From Pseudomonas entomophila (GTDB lineage: Bacteria; Pseudomonadota; Gammaproteobacteria; Pseudomonadales; Pseudomonadaceae), in the NCBI RefSeq assembly GCF_013523125.1, contig NZ_JAAMQJ010000011.1, positions 42,199-106,198 on the forward strand: a stretch of 64,000 nucleotides of DNA, given 5' to 3'. The notes below the pieces were generated by a model. It saw only the letters and a program-made list of their open reading frames with translations, was not told the DNA's origin and searched no databases. Shown piece by piece: positions 16,190 to 24,412 of this stretch (within the stretch, counting starts at the first letter, position 1; each line of letters begins with the position of its first letter). The position numbers and the translations under genes are program-made.

Positions 16190-16410
16190 TGTGGGCTGGC
16201 CCGCGATGCAGGCGGTGACGGCCCGGGCGCTATCGCGGGCAAGCCCGCTCCCACAGGGTGCTTGAACAGCCATGCCTGCATCGACAGGCTTCCGCAGGGT
16301 GCTTGAACAGCCATGCCTGCATCGACAGGCCTCCACAGGGTGCTGGCACAGCCATGCCTGCATCGACAGGCTAAAGAGGTCTGGGTGGGAGCTGGCTTGC
16401 CAGCGATAGG
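16190..16410. repeat. REP pair, three 41-base tandem repeats and a further REP
   Basis: The 507-base gap 16059-16565 has no convincing gene. It contains an inverted REP pair (16190-16257, ending CGGGCAAGCCCGCTCCCACA). Overlapping its end are three tandem 41-base units starting at 16251, 16292 and 16333. Each unit carries CAGGGTGCTTGAACAGCC or a near copy, then a hairpin-capable GCCTGCATCGACAGGC. A single REP in the GCTGGCTTGCCAGC form follows at 16385-16410. An open frame through this block on the minus strand is an artefact of the repeats. Confidence 0.8.
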
Positions 16411-16565
16411 GCCCTGTCAAGCGCCGCCTGCATCGCGAGCAAGTCAGCTCCCCTAGGTTGAGCTCCAGGCGCGTATCGGTTTGATGGTTCATCGATTGTA
16501 TAGCCCTTGACGACGGCGCCTAGAACTCTCGGATGATCAAGACCCGCCCAACATCGCTCGTGTAA

Positions 16566-17468
16566 TCAACCTTCTACCAGCGCCTTCACCACCTGATCCA
16601 CCGCCCCCTTGAACCCGGCCAGCGTATCCGGCGCATCGCTGTCCACCACCACCAGGCGCGCACCGCCTGCCTCGATGGCGCTCACCAGTGCAGGGGTCGG
16701 CTGCCGGTGATGCAGCACCAGTGCCACGTCCTGCGCCTTGAGCTGCTCGGTCAGTGCCTTGAGCGACGTTTCATCCCAGGCGTCGTCGGCCGGCAACGGC
16801 TGCTCGACCACGTCCAGGTTCAAGCCACTGGCCAAGTAGCCCAGGCGTTCGGACAGGCTCACCACGCTGAGGTTGTCGACCTCGGCCAGGCGCGTCTGGC
16901 TGTTGGCCGTCAGCGTCAGCAGTTCACGCTTGATGCTCGCCAGATTCGCCTGAATCTTCGCTTTGTCAGCGGGCGCCAGGCGCTCGAGGTCATTGGCCAG
17001 GACGTCGGCCATGCGCCCGAGATTGGTCGGATGCAGCCAGGGGTAGTGAGCGAAGGCGTTTTCGCCTTGCACGGCGATGCCCGGCAGAGCGCCATCGACC
17101 GGGCGGGCCGCGTCGATCTCGACGATGCGGAGGTTGCTGCGTCGGGCCATGGGGTACAGCGGATCGTCGTGCCAGATCGAACGCAGCCCGATCGCCGCGT
17201 CTGCCTGTTGGGCGGCCTTGACCAGGCTGGCGCCCCCGCGTCCTTCGAAATACGACGGTTGGCGACTGGCCGGCAGGGTGGCGGGTGCCGCGCGCCTCAC
17301 CTGCACCGAGGTGTCCACCAGCAGGGCGCTGGCCAGGCTGTGGGTGACGGGCAGGGTGGTCAGCACGCTGACCGCTTCAGGGCCGGGTGCAGAGGAGGCA
17401 GCCAGCGCCAGGCCTGGGCAGAGCGACAAGGCCAGAGCCAGGGTCAGAGGCTTGAGATCGAAGGTCAT
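16566..17468 (-). CDS. fpvF: FpvF, periplasmic metal-binding-like protein of the ferripyoverdine iron-release system
   Basis: 300 residues with a signal peptide (MTFDLKPLTLALALSLCPGL, ending ALA). Related to ZnuA-type solute-binding proteins: TLPVTHSLASALLVDTSVQV, AHYPWLHPTNLGRMADVLAN and a long helical linker region. Only part of the histidine set of zinc binders is visible. In P. aeruginosa FpvF (PA2410) binds pyoverdine and FpvC in the periplasm when iron is reduced and released. It is the last gene of the fpvGHJKCDEF operon, overlapping fpvE by four bases. The assignment relies on the full conserved gene order as well as on the sequence. Confidence 0.88.
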   Translation of the reverse strand: MTFDLKPLTLALALSLCPGLALAASSAPGPEAVSVLTTLPVTHSLASALLVDTSVQVRRAAPATLPASRQPSYFEGRGGASLVKAAQQADAAIGLRSIWHDDPLYPMARRSNLRIVEIDAARPVDGALPGIAVQGENAFAHYPWLHPTNLGRMADVLANDLERLAPADKAKIQANLASIKRELLTLTANSQTRLAEVDNLSVVSLSERLGYLASGLNLDVVEQPLPADDAWDETSLKALTEQLKAQDVALVLHHRQPTPALVSAIEAGGARLVVVDSDAPDTLAGFKGAVDQVVKALVEG

Positions 17469-18364
17469 GCCGGGTTTCCTTGCAGGCGAGGGACGAGGGC
17501 GCGGGCCAGGGCGGCCAGGGCGAAGCAGACACCGGCCACCAGGATGATCGCGGCGCCCGAGGGCACGGGCAGGTCGACCATGATAGGCAGCAGGATCCCC
17601 AGCAGGGTGCTGAGGGTGGCGATCAGTACCGACAGCCAGAAGAACCCTTTGAGCGACTGGCTGACCAGGCGCGCCGCCGCCGCCGGGATCACCAGCAGGG
17701 CGCCGACCAGGATCGCGCCGATGACCTTGACCGCCGCCACCGTGACCAAGGTCACCAGCACCACGAACAGGTAGTCCAGACGCTTCACCGCCACACCCCG
17801 TACTGCCGCGAGCTGGGGGTTGAAGCTGGCCAGGATGATGCGGTTGTACAGCGGCAGCGCCAGGCCCAGCACCAGCAACGCGACGATGCCCAGCACCAGC
17901 AGGTCCTGGCCGCTGACGGTCAGCACCGAGCCAAACAGCACGTTCTCGAGGATGTGCACGTTGATCTTGCCCGCCAGCATCAGCAGCAGACTCGCGCCCA
18001 GGGCCAGTGAGACCGACAGGAAGACCCCGATCAGCGTGTCGGGCGACAGGCCGGTGCGGTTGCGCAGGTAATTGAGCAGCAGGCCGAACAGCAGGCAGTA
18101 GCCGAACAGGCTGCCATAAGGACCGGTGTACGGCTCGCCCAGCAGGATGCCGATGGCGACACCGGTCAGCGCCGCGTGGCCCACCGCTTCGGAGAAGAAC
18201 GCGAAGCGCTTGACCACCACCAGTGTCCCGAGCCCGCCCAGCACCGGGCCGATCATCAGGCCGGCGAGCAGGGCATTGACCACGAAGCCGTAGGCCAAGG
18301 CCTCGGGCAACCAGCCGGCCTGTGCCCAGTCCTGGACCAGTTGGCGAACGGTATCGAGGCTCAT
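17465..18364 (-). CDS. fpvE: FpvE, ABC transporter permease for iron
   Basis: A 299-residue inner-membrane permease of the ZnuB/TroC class with about eight to nine hydrophobic helices. Examples are YGFVVNALLAGLMIGPVLGG, SEAVGHAALTGVAIGILLGE and LVTLVTVAAVKVIGAILVGA. The conserved cytoplasmic coupling region is SEAVGHAALTG. It works with the FpvD ATPase to bring iron released from ferripyoverdine into the cytosol. The start ATG at 18364 overlaps fpvD by one base, and its end overlaps fpvF by four, so the genes are translationally coupled. Confidence 0.92.
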   Translation of the reverse strand: MSLDTVRQLVQDWAQAGWLPEALAYGFVVNALLAGLMIGPVLGGLGTLVVVKRFAFFSEAVGHAALTGVAIGILLGEPYTGPYGSLFGYCLLFGLLLNYLRNRTGLSPDTLIGVFLSVSLALGASLLLMLAGKINVHILENVLFGSVLTVSGQDLLVLGIVALLVLGLALPLYNRIILASFNPQLAAVRGVAVKRLDYLFVVLVTLVTVAAVKVIGAILVGALLVIPAAAARLVSQSLKGFFWLSVLIATLSTLLGILLPIMVDLPVPSGAAIILVAGVCFALAALARALVPRLQGNPA

Positions 18365-19122
18365 CAGGCGGTGCCCTCGCTGCGGGTGTGGACGGAGAAC
18401 AGCGTCAGCAGACGCTCGGGGGTCAGGGCCTGGGCCGGCGGCGCGTCGAACAGCACCTGGCGGCTCAGCCCGGTCACCCGGTCGGCCAGGCGCAGGACGG
18501 CCTGCAGGTCATGTTCGATCCACAGCACCGTGGTACCCGCCCGACGCCAGCCGTCGAGCAGGCGCTCGAACACCTGGATACCGGCCTCGTCCAACGCCGA
18601 CATCGGCTCGTCCAGGACCAGCAACTGCGGCGTGGGCACCAGCCCTTGGGCCAGCAGCACGCGCTGGCGCTCGCCACCGGACAGCGCACCCATGCGCCGC
18701 GTGCGCTTGTCGAGCATGCCCACCTGCGCCAAGGCGTCGTCGATGGGCGCACGCACCCGCCGGGACAGCCCCAGGAAGGCCGGGCGATGCTGGCACAAAG
18801 CGCCCATGAAGTCGTCCACCGTCATCGGCAGGCCCCGGTCGAATTCCAGGGCCTGGGGAACATAGCCGATCACCTGGGCCTCGCCCGGCCACTCCAGGGT
18901 CAAGCGCCCGCGATGGGGCATCTGCCCCAGCAGCGTCTTGATCAACGAGCTCTTGCCGCCACCATTGGGGCCGACGATCGCGTGCACGCTGCCCGGTGCG
19001 ACACTGAAGCGCACCTGGTCCAGGATGCGCGTGCGCCCGAGCGTCAGGTCGATGCCGTCGAAGTCGATGCGCGGGCCGCAGGCGAGACCGGCACGCTCGG
19101 CGATAGGGGCGGCGGCGGTCAT
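18364..19122 (-). CDS. fpvD: FpvD, ABC transporter ATPase
   Basis: 252 residues, complete nucleotide-binding subunit: Walker A AIVGPNGGGKSSLIKTLLGQ, Q-loop near VIGYVPQALEFDR, signature LSGGERQRVLLAQGLV, Walker B LLVLDEPMSALDE, and switch His in LWIEHDLQAVL. Powers iron import with the FpvE permease. Overlaps fpvC by four bases. The N-terminal 20 residues (TAAAPIAERAGLACGPRI) are an extension ahead of the first strand. Family identity is certain; the iron role is from gene order. Confidence 0.93.
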   Translation of the reverse strand: MTAAAPIAERAGLACGPRIDFDGIDLTLGRTRILDQVRFSVAPGSVHAIVGPNGGGKSSLIKTLLGQMPHRGRLTLEWPGEAQVIGYVPQALEFDRGLPMTVDDFMGALCQHRPAFLGLSRRVRAPIDDALAQVGMLDKRTRRMGALSGGERQRVLLAQGLVPTPQLLVLDEPMSALDEAGIQVFERLLDGWRRAGTTVLWIEHDLQAVLRLADRVTGLSRQVLFDAPPAQALTPERLLTLFSVHTRSEGTA

Positions 19123-20036
19123 GTGCGACGCTCTTCGATGGCGCGGACCACGGTGTCCATGTTGCGCTTCATCTCCACCTCGTACTTGTCCGCGGTGTAC
19201 TCGCCGTAGGAGATGTGGGTCAGCGGGTAGATCCGCACGCCCGACTCGCGCTGGATGGTTTCGACGTAGGCAGAAGGGAAGTCCATCTCCGAGAAGATCA
19301 CTTTCACGTCCAGCGCCTTGAGCTGGTCGATGGTCTTCTTCAACTGCGCCGGGCTCGGCTCGATGCCGTGGGCCGGCTCGACCACCGCCGTGACTTCCAG
19401 CCCGAAGTCACGCACCAGGTAGTCGTAGGCGGCATGGATGGTGGCCACGCGGAAGGTCGCGTCCGGGGCCTGGGACACCTTGGCCAGGGCCTCGGCGCGC
19501 AGGGCCCGCAGGCGTTTGGCGTAGGCGCGGGCGTTCTGGGTGTAGTAGCGGGCGTTGTCCGGGTCCAGCTTGCCCAGTTCGCGGGCGATGTTGTTGACCT
19601 GGGCGATAGTCGCGCTGATCGACAGGAAGGTGTGCGGGTTGACCACCTTGCCGGCCCCACGCGCGGCGATGCCGGTAGCCGCCAGCAGCGGCACGTTGGC
19701 GTTGGCCTCGATGGTCTTGATGTCGGGCGTCTCGCTGGCGGCGATCATGCGGTCGGCGAAGTCATCATGGCCGACGCCGTTGAGCACGATCACGTCGAGG
19801 GTGCCGATGCGCTTGATGTCCTCGGCGCGTGGCTCGTAGGCGTGGGGATTGAAGCCGGCCGGAATCAGCGGTACCACCTCGGCCTTGTCGCCGACGATGT
19901 TGCTCACGTAGCTGTAGTACGGGTGCAGGGTGATGCCGATGCGCAGCGGCTTGTCGCCGTCGGCCAGGGCCACGGCAGGCAGGGCACAGGCCAGGAACAG
20001 GCCGAGCAGGCGGCGAGCGAAGGCGGAGCGGAGCAT
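19119..20036 (-). CDS. fpvC: FpvC, periplasmic metal-binding protein
   Basis: A 305-residue ZnuA-like binding protein with leader MLRSAFARRLLGLFLACALP, ending ALA. Metal ligands typical of the cluster A-I family are visible: His in GFNPHAYEPRAED, His in VVNPHTFLSISA, His in RVATIHAAYDYL and Glu in VIFSEMDFPSAY. P. aeruginosa FpvC (PA2407) is the periplasmic iron chelator that passes ferrous iron to the FpvDE transporter. Preceded by fpvK with a gap of 15 bases; overlaps fpvD by four. Confidence 0.93.
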   Translation of the reverse strand: MLRSAFARRLLGLFLACALPAVALADGDKPLRIGITLHPYYSYVSNIVGDKAEVVPLIPAGFNPHAYEPRAEDIKRIGTLDVIVLNGVGHDDFADRMIAASETPDIKTIEANANVPLLAATGIAARGAGKVVNPHTFLSISATIAQVNNIARELGKLDPDNARYYTQNARAYAKRLRALRAEALAKVSQAPDATFRVATIHAAYDYLVRDFGLEVTAVVEPAHGIEPSPAQLKKTIDQLKALDVKVIFSEMDFPSAYVETIQRESGVRIYPLTHISYGEYTADKYEVEMKRNMDTVVRAIEERRT

Positions 20037-20051
20037 GGGGAGTCCTTGGGT

Positions 20052-20621
20052 TCAGTGGCGGTGTTGGCGGGTGACCCCGGCGTCGTAGTGCGTGGTGATC
20101 TGGCGCCAGCCCTGGGCGGCGAGGGCCTCTGGCGTCAACGCATCGGGCAGCGGTCCGCCGGGCTCGCGCAGCAGCCAGACCTCGGCCGATGCCTCGGGCG
20201 CACCCGGCGGCAGCATCAGCAGGTCGCCCGCGATCTGACGGTCCTGGCTGCGCCCCAGGTAGGCCCCCGAGTCGAGCAGGGTCCAGCGATGCCCACCGCG
20301 GGTGGCGCTGCTGGTGTCGGTCACGAACGGCGGCAGGCCTTCGTCGGCCAGCTGCGCGACATCGGGCAATCGACCCTCTTCCTCGTGCAGCAGGCGGATC
20401 TCGTCGAAGGCCACGTGCAGGTCGGTGAACAGCCCCTGCTCGGCAGCGCTCAGGTCGCGGCGCGCGTCGATCTGGTGCGCGGCGACGCGGACCTCGTCTT
20501 CGCGCTCGCCGCGCAGCGTCACCACCGTACCGGCCACGATCACGATCAGCAGCGCGACCAGCAGCACGTACAGCGATTCATGCCCGGCACCGGCCGGGCG
20601 AACGACCTGGGTACGGCTCAT
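20052..20621 (-). CDS. fpvK: FpvK, membrane-anchored periplasmic protein of the iron-release system
   Basis: 189 residues: one N-terminal transmembrane helix (SLYVLLVALLIVIVAGTVVT), then a soluble periplasmic part. Recognised by its position between fpvJ and fpvC and by size (DUF6162-type). Segments such as AAHQIDARRDLSAAEQGLFT and GGHRWTLLDSGAYLGRSQDR are not tied to a known reaction. In P. aeruginosa fpvK improves the efficiency of iron release from pyoverdine by the FpvG reductase. Overlaps fpvJ by four bases. Confidence 0.82.
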   Translation of the reverse strand: MSRTQVVRPAGAGHESLYVLLVALLIVIVAGTVVTLRGEREDEVRVAAHQIDARRDLSAAEQGLFTDLHVAFDEIRLLHEEEGRLPDVAQLADEGLPPFVTDTSSATRGGHRWTLLDSGAYLGRSQDRQIAGDLLMLPPGAPEASAEVWLLREPGGPLPDALTPEALAAQGWRQITTHYDAGVTRQHRH

Positions 20622-20938
20622 GGCTCACCGATGTCGGCGTGATCGACTTCCACCACATGACCAGGCCCGGCGTCGAACAGCACGTAGAACTCACCGTCGG
20701 GGCGCTTGAAGGTCAGGCTCGAGTCGTCGCCCAGCTTGCCGCCGACCAGCACCTGCTCGTCGTAGCCGATCACGTCGAGGGTCACCCCCGGCGCGCCGCT
20801 GCCGTCGGAAAAGCCGCCGGTGCATTTGATCTGGTCGGCCGCCACCGGTGCGCATTCGCACATCGGGTTGTGCGCCAGGGCGGGTGTCGCGGCCAGCAGC
20901 AGAAGCGGCAGGGTGAGGATGCGCAATGGACGGGTCAT
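20618..20938 (-). CDS. fpvJ: FpvJ, small periplasmic protein of the iron-release system
   Basis: 106 residues from ATG 20938 with the signal peptide MTRPLRILTLPLLLLAATPA, then HNPMCECAPVAADQIKCTGG. The CxC and a third cysteine, next to His and Met, look suited to binding metal. The rest (VTLDVIGYDEQVLVGGKLGD) is a small beta domain. Its start overlaps the end of fpvH. FpvJ in P. aeruginosa is required with FpvG and FpvH for iron reduction, but its mechanism is not known. The longer open frame upstream is a shadow of fpvH. Confidence 0.85.
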   Translation of the reverse strand: MTRPLRILTLPLLLLAATPALAHNPMCECAPVAADQIKCTGGFSDGSGAPGVTLDVIGYDEQVLVGGKLGDDSSLTFKRPDGEFYVLFDAGPGHVVEVDHADIGEP

Positions 20939-21474
20939 TTCTTGGCTCCTTGTCGGTTCAACCAGGCCACGGTGGCGGGCGAGGCCTGGGCCAGCGGAAT
21001 CGAGGCCTGGTGCAGGCTGCCGTCCCAGCCTTCGATGCTGATCCAGAGTTCGGCGTCGGGGCGGGTGCGGGGTGGGATGGGCAATGAGGTGATCATGCGG
21101 TATGGCGGGCCGAAGAAGATCGTGCCGGCGGTGCGCAGGCTGCGTGGTTTGCCAATGCGCAGATAGACGGCCTTGGCGCCCTCGATACAGGTCGTGCACA
21201 AGGCGGCGTTGAACAGCTTGAAGTGCCCGGCCGGGCCATCGGCCTGGGGCGCTTCGTCACGAAACTCTGCCAGGTCGAGGCGGTAGGGGCCGACCTGGAT
21301 GTCCTTGACGAGGTGCGCACCCAGACCGCCTTCGCCACGGAACAGCTTGGCATCGGCGAAGTACTTGGGCATGAAGCCCAACGGGATCAGGATCAGCAGG
21401 ATGTTCAGGTGAAAGCGCCATTTCAGCCAGAACTGGCGCACGGGGCTGTGGTGCACGGCAGTAGCCTGGCTCAT
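20935..21474 (-). CDS. fpvH: FpvH, single-pass membrane protein of the iron-release system
   Basis: 179 residues: a short cytoplasmic start (MSQATAVHHSPVRQFWLKWR), one membrane helix (FHLNILLILIPLGFMPKYFA), then a periplasmic domain. The motif ALCTTCIEGAKAVYL has a CxxC that could hold metal or act in electron transfer. Also present are FFGPPYRMITSLPIPP and WISIEGWDGSLHQAS. It overlaps fpvG by four bases. Named from exact synteny with P. aeruginosa PA2404, next to the reductase FpvG. Confidence 0.87.
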   Translation of the reverse strand: MSQATAVHHSPVRQFWLKWRFHLNILLILIPLGFMPKYFADAKLFRGEGGLGAHLVKDIQVGPYRLDLAEFRDEAPQADGPAGHFKLFNAALCTTCIEGAKAVYLRIGKPRSLRTAGTIFFGPPYRMITSLPIPPRTRPDAELWISIEGWDGSLHQASIPLAQASPATVAWLNRQGAKK

Positions 21475-22661
21475 GGTTGCGCCTCCACGGCGGTCTCGAG
21501 ACGCGCGGTGCGCGGGCGTACGCTGCGCTCGTTGCGCTTGAGTGCAGCGGCGGTGGCCTGGGCGGTGCGTTTGGTCCAGATCAGCAGCCCGCTGAGGACC
21601 ATCAGCGTCAGGACCAGGCCGAAGAAGAACCAGATCAGCTTGATCGGCAGGCCACCGAAGTCGCCGGTGTGCAAGGGGCGCATGGACTCGGTGACGAATT
21701 CCAGCGCCGAGCGGTCCTCGAGCAGGAACTGGCTGTCCACGCGGCGGGTGTAGGGGTTGACGTCGGCGCTCTGGAACATCAGCGGATACCAGCCGCGGCC
21801 GCCCAGGCTGACATGGCTGTAGGCGGTGGCGGGCAGGGCGACGAAGCTGATGTCCAGGCCCGGGACCTGCGCACTGGCGATGCGTGCCGCCTCGTCCAGG
21901 TCGATGCGTGGCGCGGGCGTGCCGTCGACGGTGCGCGGCACGTCCTCGCGGGCGATCACGGGTACTACCGGTTCGCTGGAGATCGTGATGTGGTTGTCGC
22001 CAAGGATCGCCTGGATCAGGAACCAGGTACCGGTGATCGAGATGACCGCGATGAACCAGATCGACCAGACGCCGGCCAGGCGGTGCACGTCGCCCCAGAA
22101 GATGCGTGAACCTTGGCCGGTGCGCACGGGCTTGAAGAAGCCACGCCAGAACTTCTTGTACACCACCAGGCCGGTGACCAGCGAGGCGAGCATCGGCAGG
22201 CCGAGCAGCGAGACCAGGTACCAGCCCCAGCTGTAGCCGTTGGTGAACGGCACCAGCCACCAGCCGTGCAGCGCCCGGGTGAACTGCTCGAAGCTGAAGT
22301 CCGGGCTCTTGCCCTGGATCGCGCCGGTGTAGGGGTTCACGTACAGCGTCGGCGCGGTGCCGTCGGGAAAGGTCACGTCGACGTTGAGCGCGAAGTGCGA
22401 ACCGTCCGGCTGGCGCAGCGAGCGCACGGCCATGTCCGGCTCGGCCTTGTGCAGGGCATCGAGGATCTGCTGATAGCTCAGGCGCTCGGCCTCGTCGTTC
22501 GGTTTGCTGGCCCGCACGTCCGGGTTGGCCAGCCAGACGATCTCCTGGCTCACCACCGCCAGCATGCCGGTGAAGCAGACGATCAGCACGAAGAACCAGA
22601 TGGGCAGCGCGAGCCAGCTGTGGACCAGGAACCAGAGTTTCGAGCGTGATTTTTTGGACAT
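21471..22661 (-). CDS. fpvG: FpvG, PepSY-type inner-membrane ferripyoverdine reductase
   Basis: 396 residues from ATG 22661 (MSKKSRSKLWFLVHSWLALP). PepSY-TM architecture: helix 1 with WFLVHSWLALPIWFFVLIVC, a periplasmic PepSY domain (ALHKAEPDMAVRSLRQPDGS; YVNPYTGAIQGKSPDFSFEQ), helices near residues 175-200 and 215-240 (WGDVHRLAGVWSIWFIAVIS), a second PepSY-like stretch and a C-terminal helix. Histidines in the helices (HSW, LHGWW, DVHRLAG) are likely haem or metal ligands. FpvG reduces Fe(III)-pyoverdine in the periplasm. It is the first gene of the operon; a weak ribosome binding site leaves some doubt on the start. Confidence 0.9.
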   Translation of the reverse strand: MSKKSRSKLWFLVHSWLALPIWFFVLIVCFTGMLAVVSQEIVWLANPDVRASKPNDEAERLSYQQILDALHKAEPDMAVRSLRQPDGSHFALNVDVTFPDGTAPTLYVNPYTGAIQGKSPDFSFEQFTRALHGWWLVPFTNGYSWGWYLVSLLGLPMLASLVTGLVVYKKFWRGFFKPVRTGQGSRIFWGDVHRLAGVWSIWFIAVISITGTWFLIQAILGDNHITISSEPVVPVIAREDVPRTVDGTPAPRIDLDEAARIASAQVPGLDISFVALPATAYSHVSLGGRGWYPLMFQSADVNPYTRRVDSQFLLEDRSALEFVTESMRPLHTGDFGGLPIKLIWFFFGLVLTLMVLSGLLIWTKRTAQATAAALKRNERSVRPRTARLETAVEAQP

Positions 22662-22903
22662 GATGAGCGGGCAACCTGGATGTCGCGGTGTCGATGGAGG
22701 ATGAGCGCGGCGCAACGCACGCAGGGGAAAAGCGCACCCTGGGCGAAGCTTGGGGATTTAACCCTAAAGACGAACGAGAATCGAAATTCCTCGCAGGTTA
22801 AGTGCAAGCAAATGTTTCTGCTGGAAAGGATCGGAGGACAGGTGTGTCTGTCGTGTTCTCTCGGTCCGTGAAGCGTCGCTCGCGGGTGTCATGGGTCCTG
22901 GTG

Positions 22904-23040
22904 CTTTCAACGTCTTTACCTAACACGATGTGGATCCTATCGCTGACCTGGCAGAGCGGTTCGCCTTTTGTGTGTGGGGCTTGCCCGCGATTTGGGCGGT
23001 GATGGACCGGGCGCTGTCGCGGGCAAGCCCGCTCCCACAG
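22904..23040. repeat. Extended REP-containing element, copy A
   Basis: The 455-base gap 22662-23116 holds no convincing gene apart from promoter sequence for fpvG. It contains an element starting CTTTCAACGTCTTTACCTAA and running through CTGGCAGAGCGGTTC into an inverted REP pair ending GGGCAAGCCCGCTCCCACAG. A second copy, with the same 5' part, lies at 63853-63990; the two align over nearly their whole length with scattered differences. Other REP clusters in the window lack the 5' 60 bases. Confidence 0.85.
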
Positions 23041-23116
23041 GGCTACGCTTGCCTGTACCACTGTGGCGTCGGACCGGCCGCGAAGCAGCTCTAAGATCGA
23101 TCAGCAATCCCCTGTC

Positions 23117-24391
23117 TCACACCACCGTTCGCAACGCCCTGAGCAACCCCTCCACCTGCGCCTCGTCATTCAGTAACCCTGGCGCCGTGCGCACCACTGG
23201 CCCGACGTCTCGGTCCACCGCATCGACCACCACCCGTTGGCGCATCAGCTCCGCCGCCACGCGATCGCAGTCTTGCCCCTTGACCCGGAAGAAACTGAAA
23301 CCCGAAGACAAGGCCGGGTCCAGGGGGGTCACCAGCTCCACCTGGGGCATCGCCACCAGCCGCTCGCGCAGGTAGCCGTTGAGCTGGTGGATCCGCGCCT
23401 GCACCTCGGCCTTGCCCAGTTGCAGGTGCAGGTCGAATGCCTGGTCCAGGGCCCAGCGGTGTTCGAAGCTGTGATAGCCCCCGGGGCTCATGGTGGTGGC
23501 GAAGTCCTTGTCGGCGGAGAAGGTCGGCACCAGGGGGGTGAGGTCCTTGACCTGGGACGAGCGCGCGCAGACGATCCCGGTACCGCGCGGGCCGAACAGC
23601 CACTTGTGCGTGCCGGCGATGAAGAAGTCGCAGTGCATGTCGGGAAAGTCCAGCGCCTCGACGCCGAAGCCGTGCACGCCGTCGATCACGTAGAGGATCC
23701 GGTCCTTCTCGTCACGGTCCCGGTTGCGCTCGGCCACCAGCTGACCGATCTCGCCGATCGGCAGCTTCACGCCACTGCCCGATTGCACCCAGGTCATGCC
23801 CAGCACTCGCGTATTGGCGCGCAGGCTCTTGGCGATGTTGCCGAGGATTTCGTCGGTGCTCACTTGGCGCGGGTCGTCGAACAGGCCGATGCGACGTACC
23901 TGGGTGCCTTCGCGCGCCACCCGGAAGTCCAGCACGTTCTGCACGCAGTAGTGTTCATGATGGGTGATGAGGATTTCCTGGTCGGAGCGCACATGGATCC
24001 CGCCGAACACCATGGCCAGGCCATCGGTGGTGCTGCCGGTCAGCGCGATCTGGGCAGGGTGCGCCTTGAGATAGGCACCGGCGGCGCGGCGCACCTGATC
24101 CTCACGCTTCCAGCCCTCCTCCAGGTCCCAGTCCATCAGCAGGCCTGGGTTGCGGTCGAGGTCGGCGCGATGGCGGGCGATGGCGTCGCGCACGGGCCGC
24201 GGGTGCGAGGTGATCAGGAAGTTGGCGAAATGCAGGTAGCGCGGGTCCTGTTCGAACAGCGAGCGCAACCAGGTCCATTTGGCCGCGCCCTGGGGAGCGT
24301 GCGCCATGGGCGGCTCGCTGGCCAGGCTGGTGAACGGCAGCGAGGCGGCCAGCAGGCCGGCCTGTTTGATGAAGGTTCTGCGATTGGACAT
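23117..24391 (-). CDS. pvdN: PvdN, Tat-exported PLP-dependent pyoverdine-modifying enzyme
   Basis: 424 residues. A twin-arginine signal (MSNRRTFIKQAGLLAASLPF) sends the folded, cofactor-loaded enzyme to the periplasm. The class-V aminotransferase fold shows the PLP lysine in FIAGTHKWLFGPRGTGIV, TGSTTDGLAMVFGGIHV in the phosphate-cup region, and the aspartate of VIDGVHGFGVEALDF. In characterised pseudomonads PvdN converts the glutamate side group of the pyoverdine chromophore precursor to succinamide. It follows pvdM by 21 bases, in the order known from P. aeruginosa pvdM-pvdN, and shares its PvdS promoter. Confidence 0.94.
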   Translation of the reverse strand: MSNRRTFIKQAGLLAASLPFTSLASEPPMAHAPQGAAKWTWLRSLFEQDPRYLHFANFLITSHPRPVRDAIARHRADLDRNPGLLMDWDLEEGWKREDQVRRAAGAYLKAHPAQIALTGSTTDGLAMVFGGIHVRSDQEILITHHEHYCVQNVLDFRVAREGTQVRRIGLFDDPRQVSTDEILGNIAKSLRANTRVLGMTWVQSGSGVKLPIGEIGQLVAERNRDRDEKDRILYVIDGVHGFGVEALDFPDMHCDFFIAGTHKWLFGPRGTGIVCARSSQVKDLTPLVPTFSADKDFATTMSPGGYHSFEHRWALDQAFDLHLQLGKAEVQARIHQLNGYLRERLVAMPQVELVTPLDPALSSGFSFFRVKGQDCDRVAAELMRQRVVVDAVDRDVGPVVRTAPGLLNDEAQVEGLLRALRTVV

Positions 24392-24412
24392 GGAAAGTGC
24401 GCCGTACGCCTG

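Noticed and set aside
16034..16492. 152-codon minus-strand open frame
   Set aside because: Runs through the REP and 41-base repeats; the repeated peptide follows from the repeats, not from selection.
22720..22770. A PvdS box upstream of fpvG (GGTTAAATCCCC on the minus strand)
   Set aside because: The TAAAT half is good, but N16 and N17 are followed by GGG and GGT rather than CGT, so the box is incomplete.
22770..22792. A Fur box upstream of fpvG (GAGAATCGAAATTC)
   Set aside because: Only one half-site matches well; too weak to list without a matrix score.
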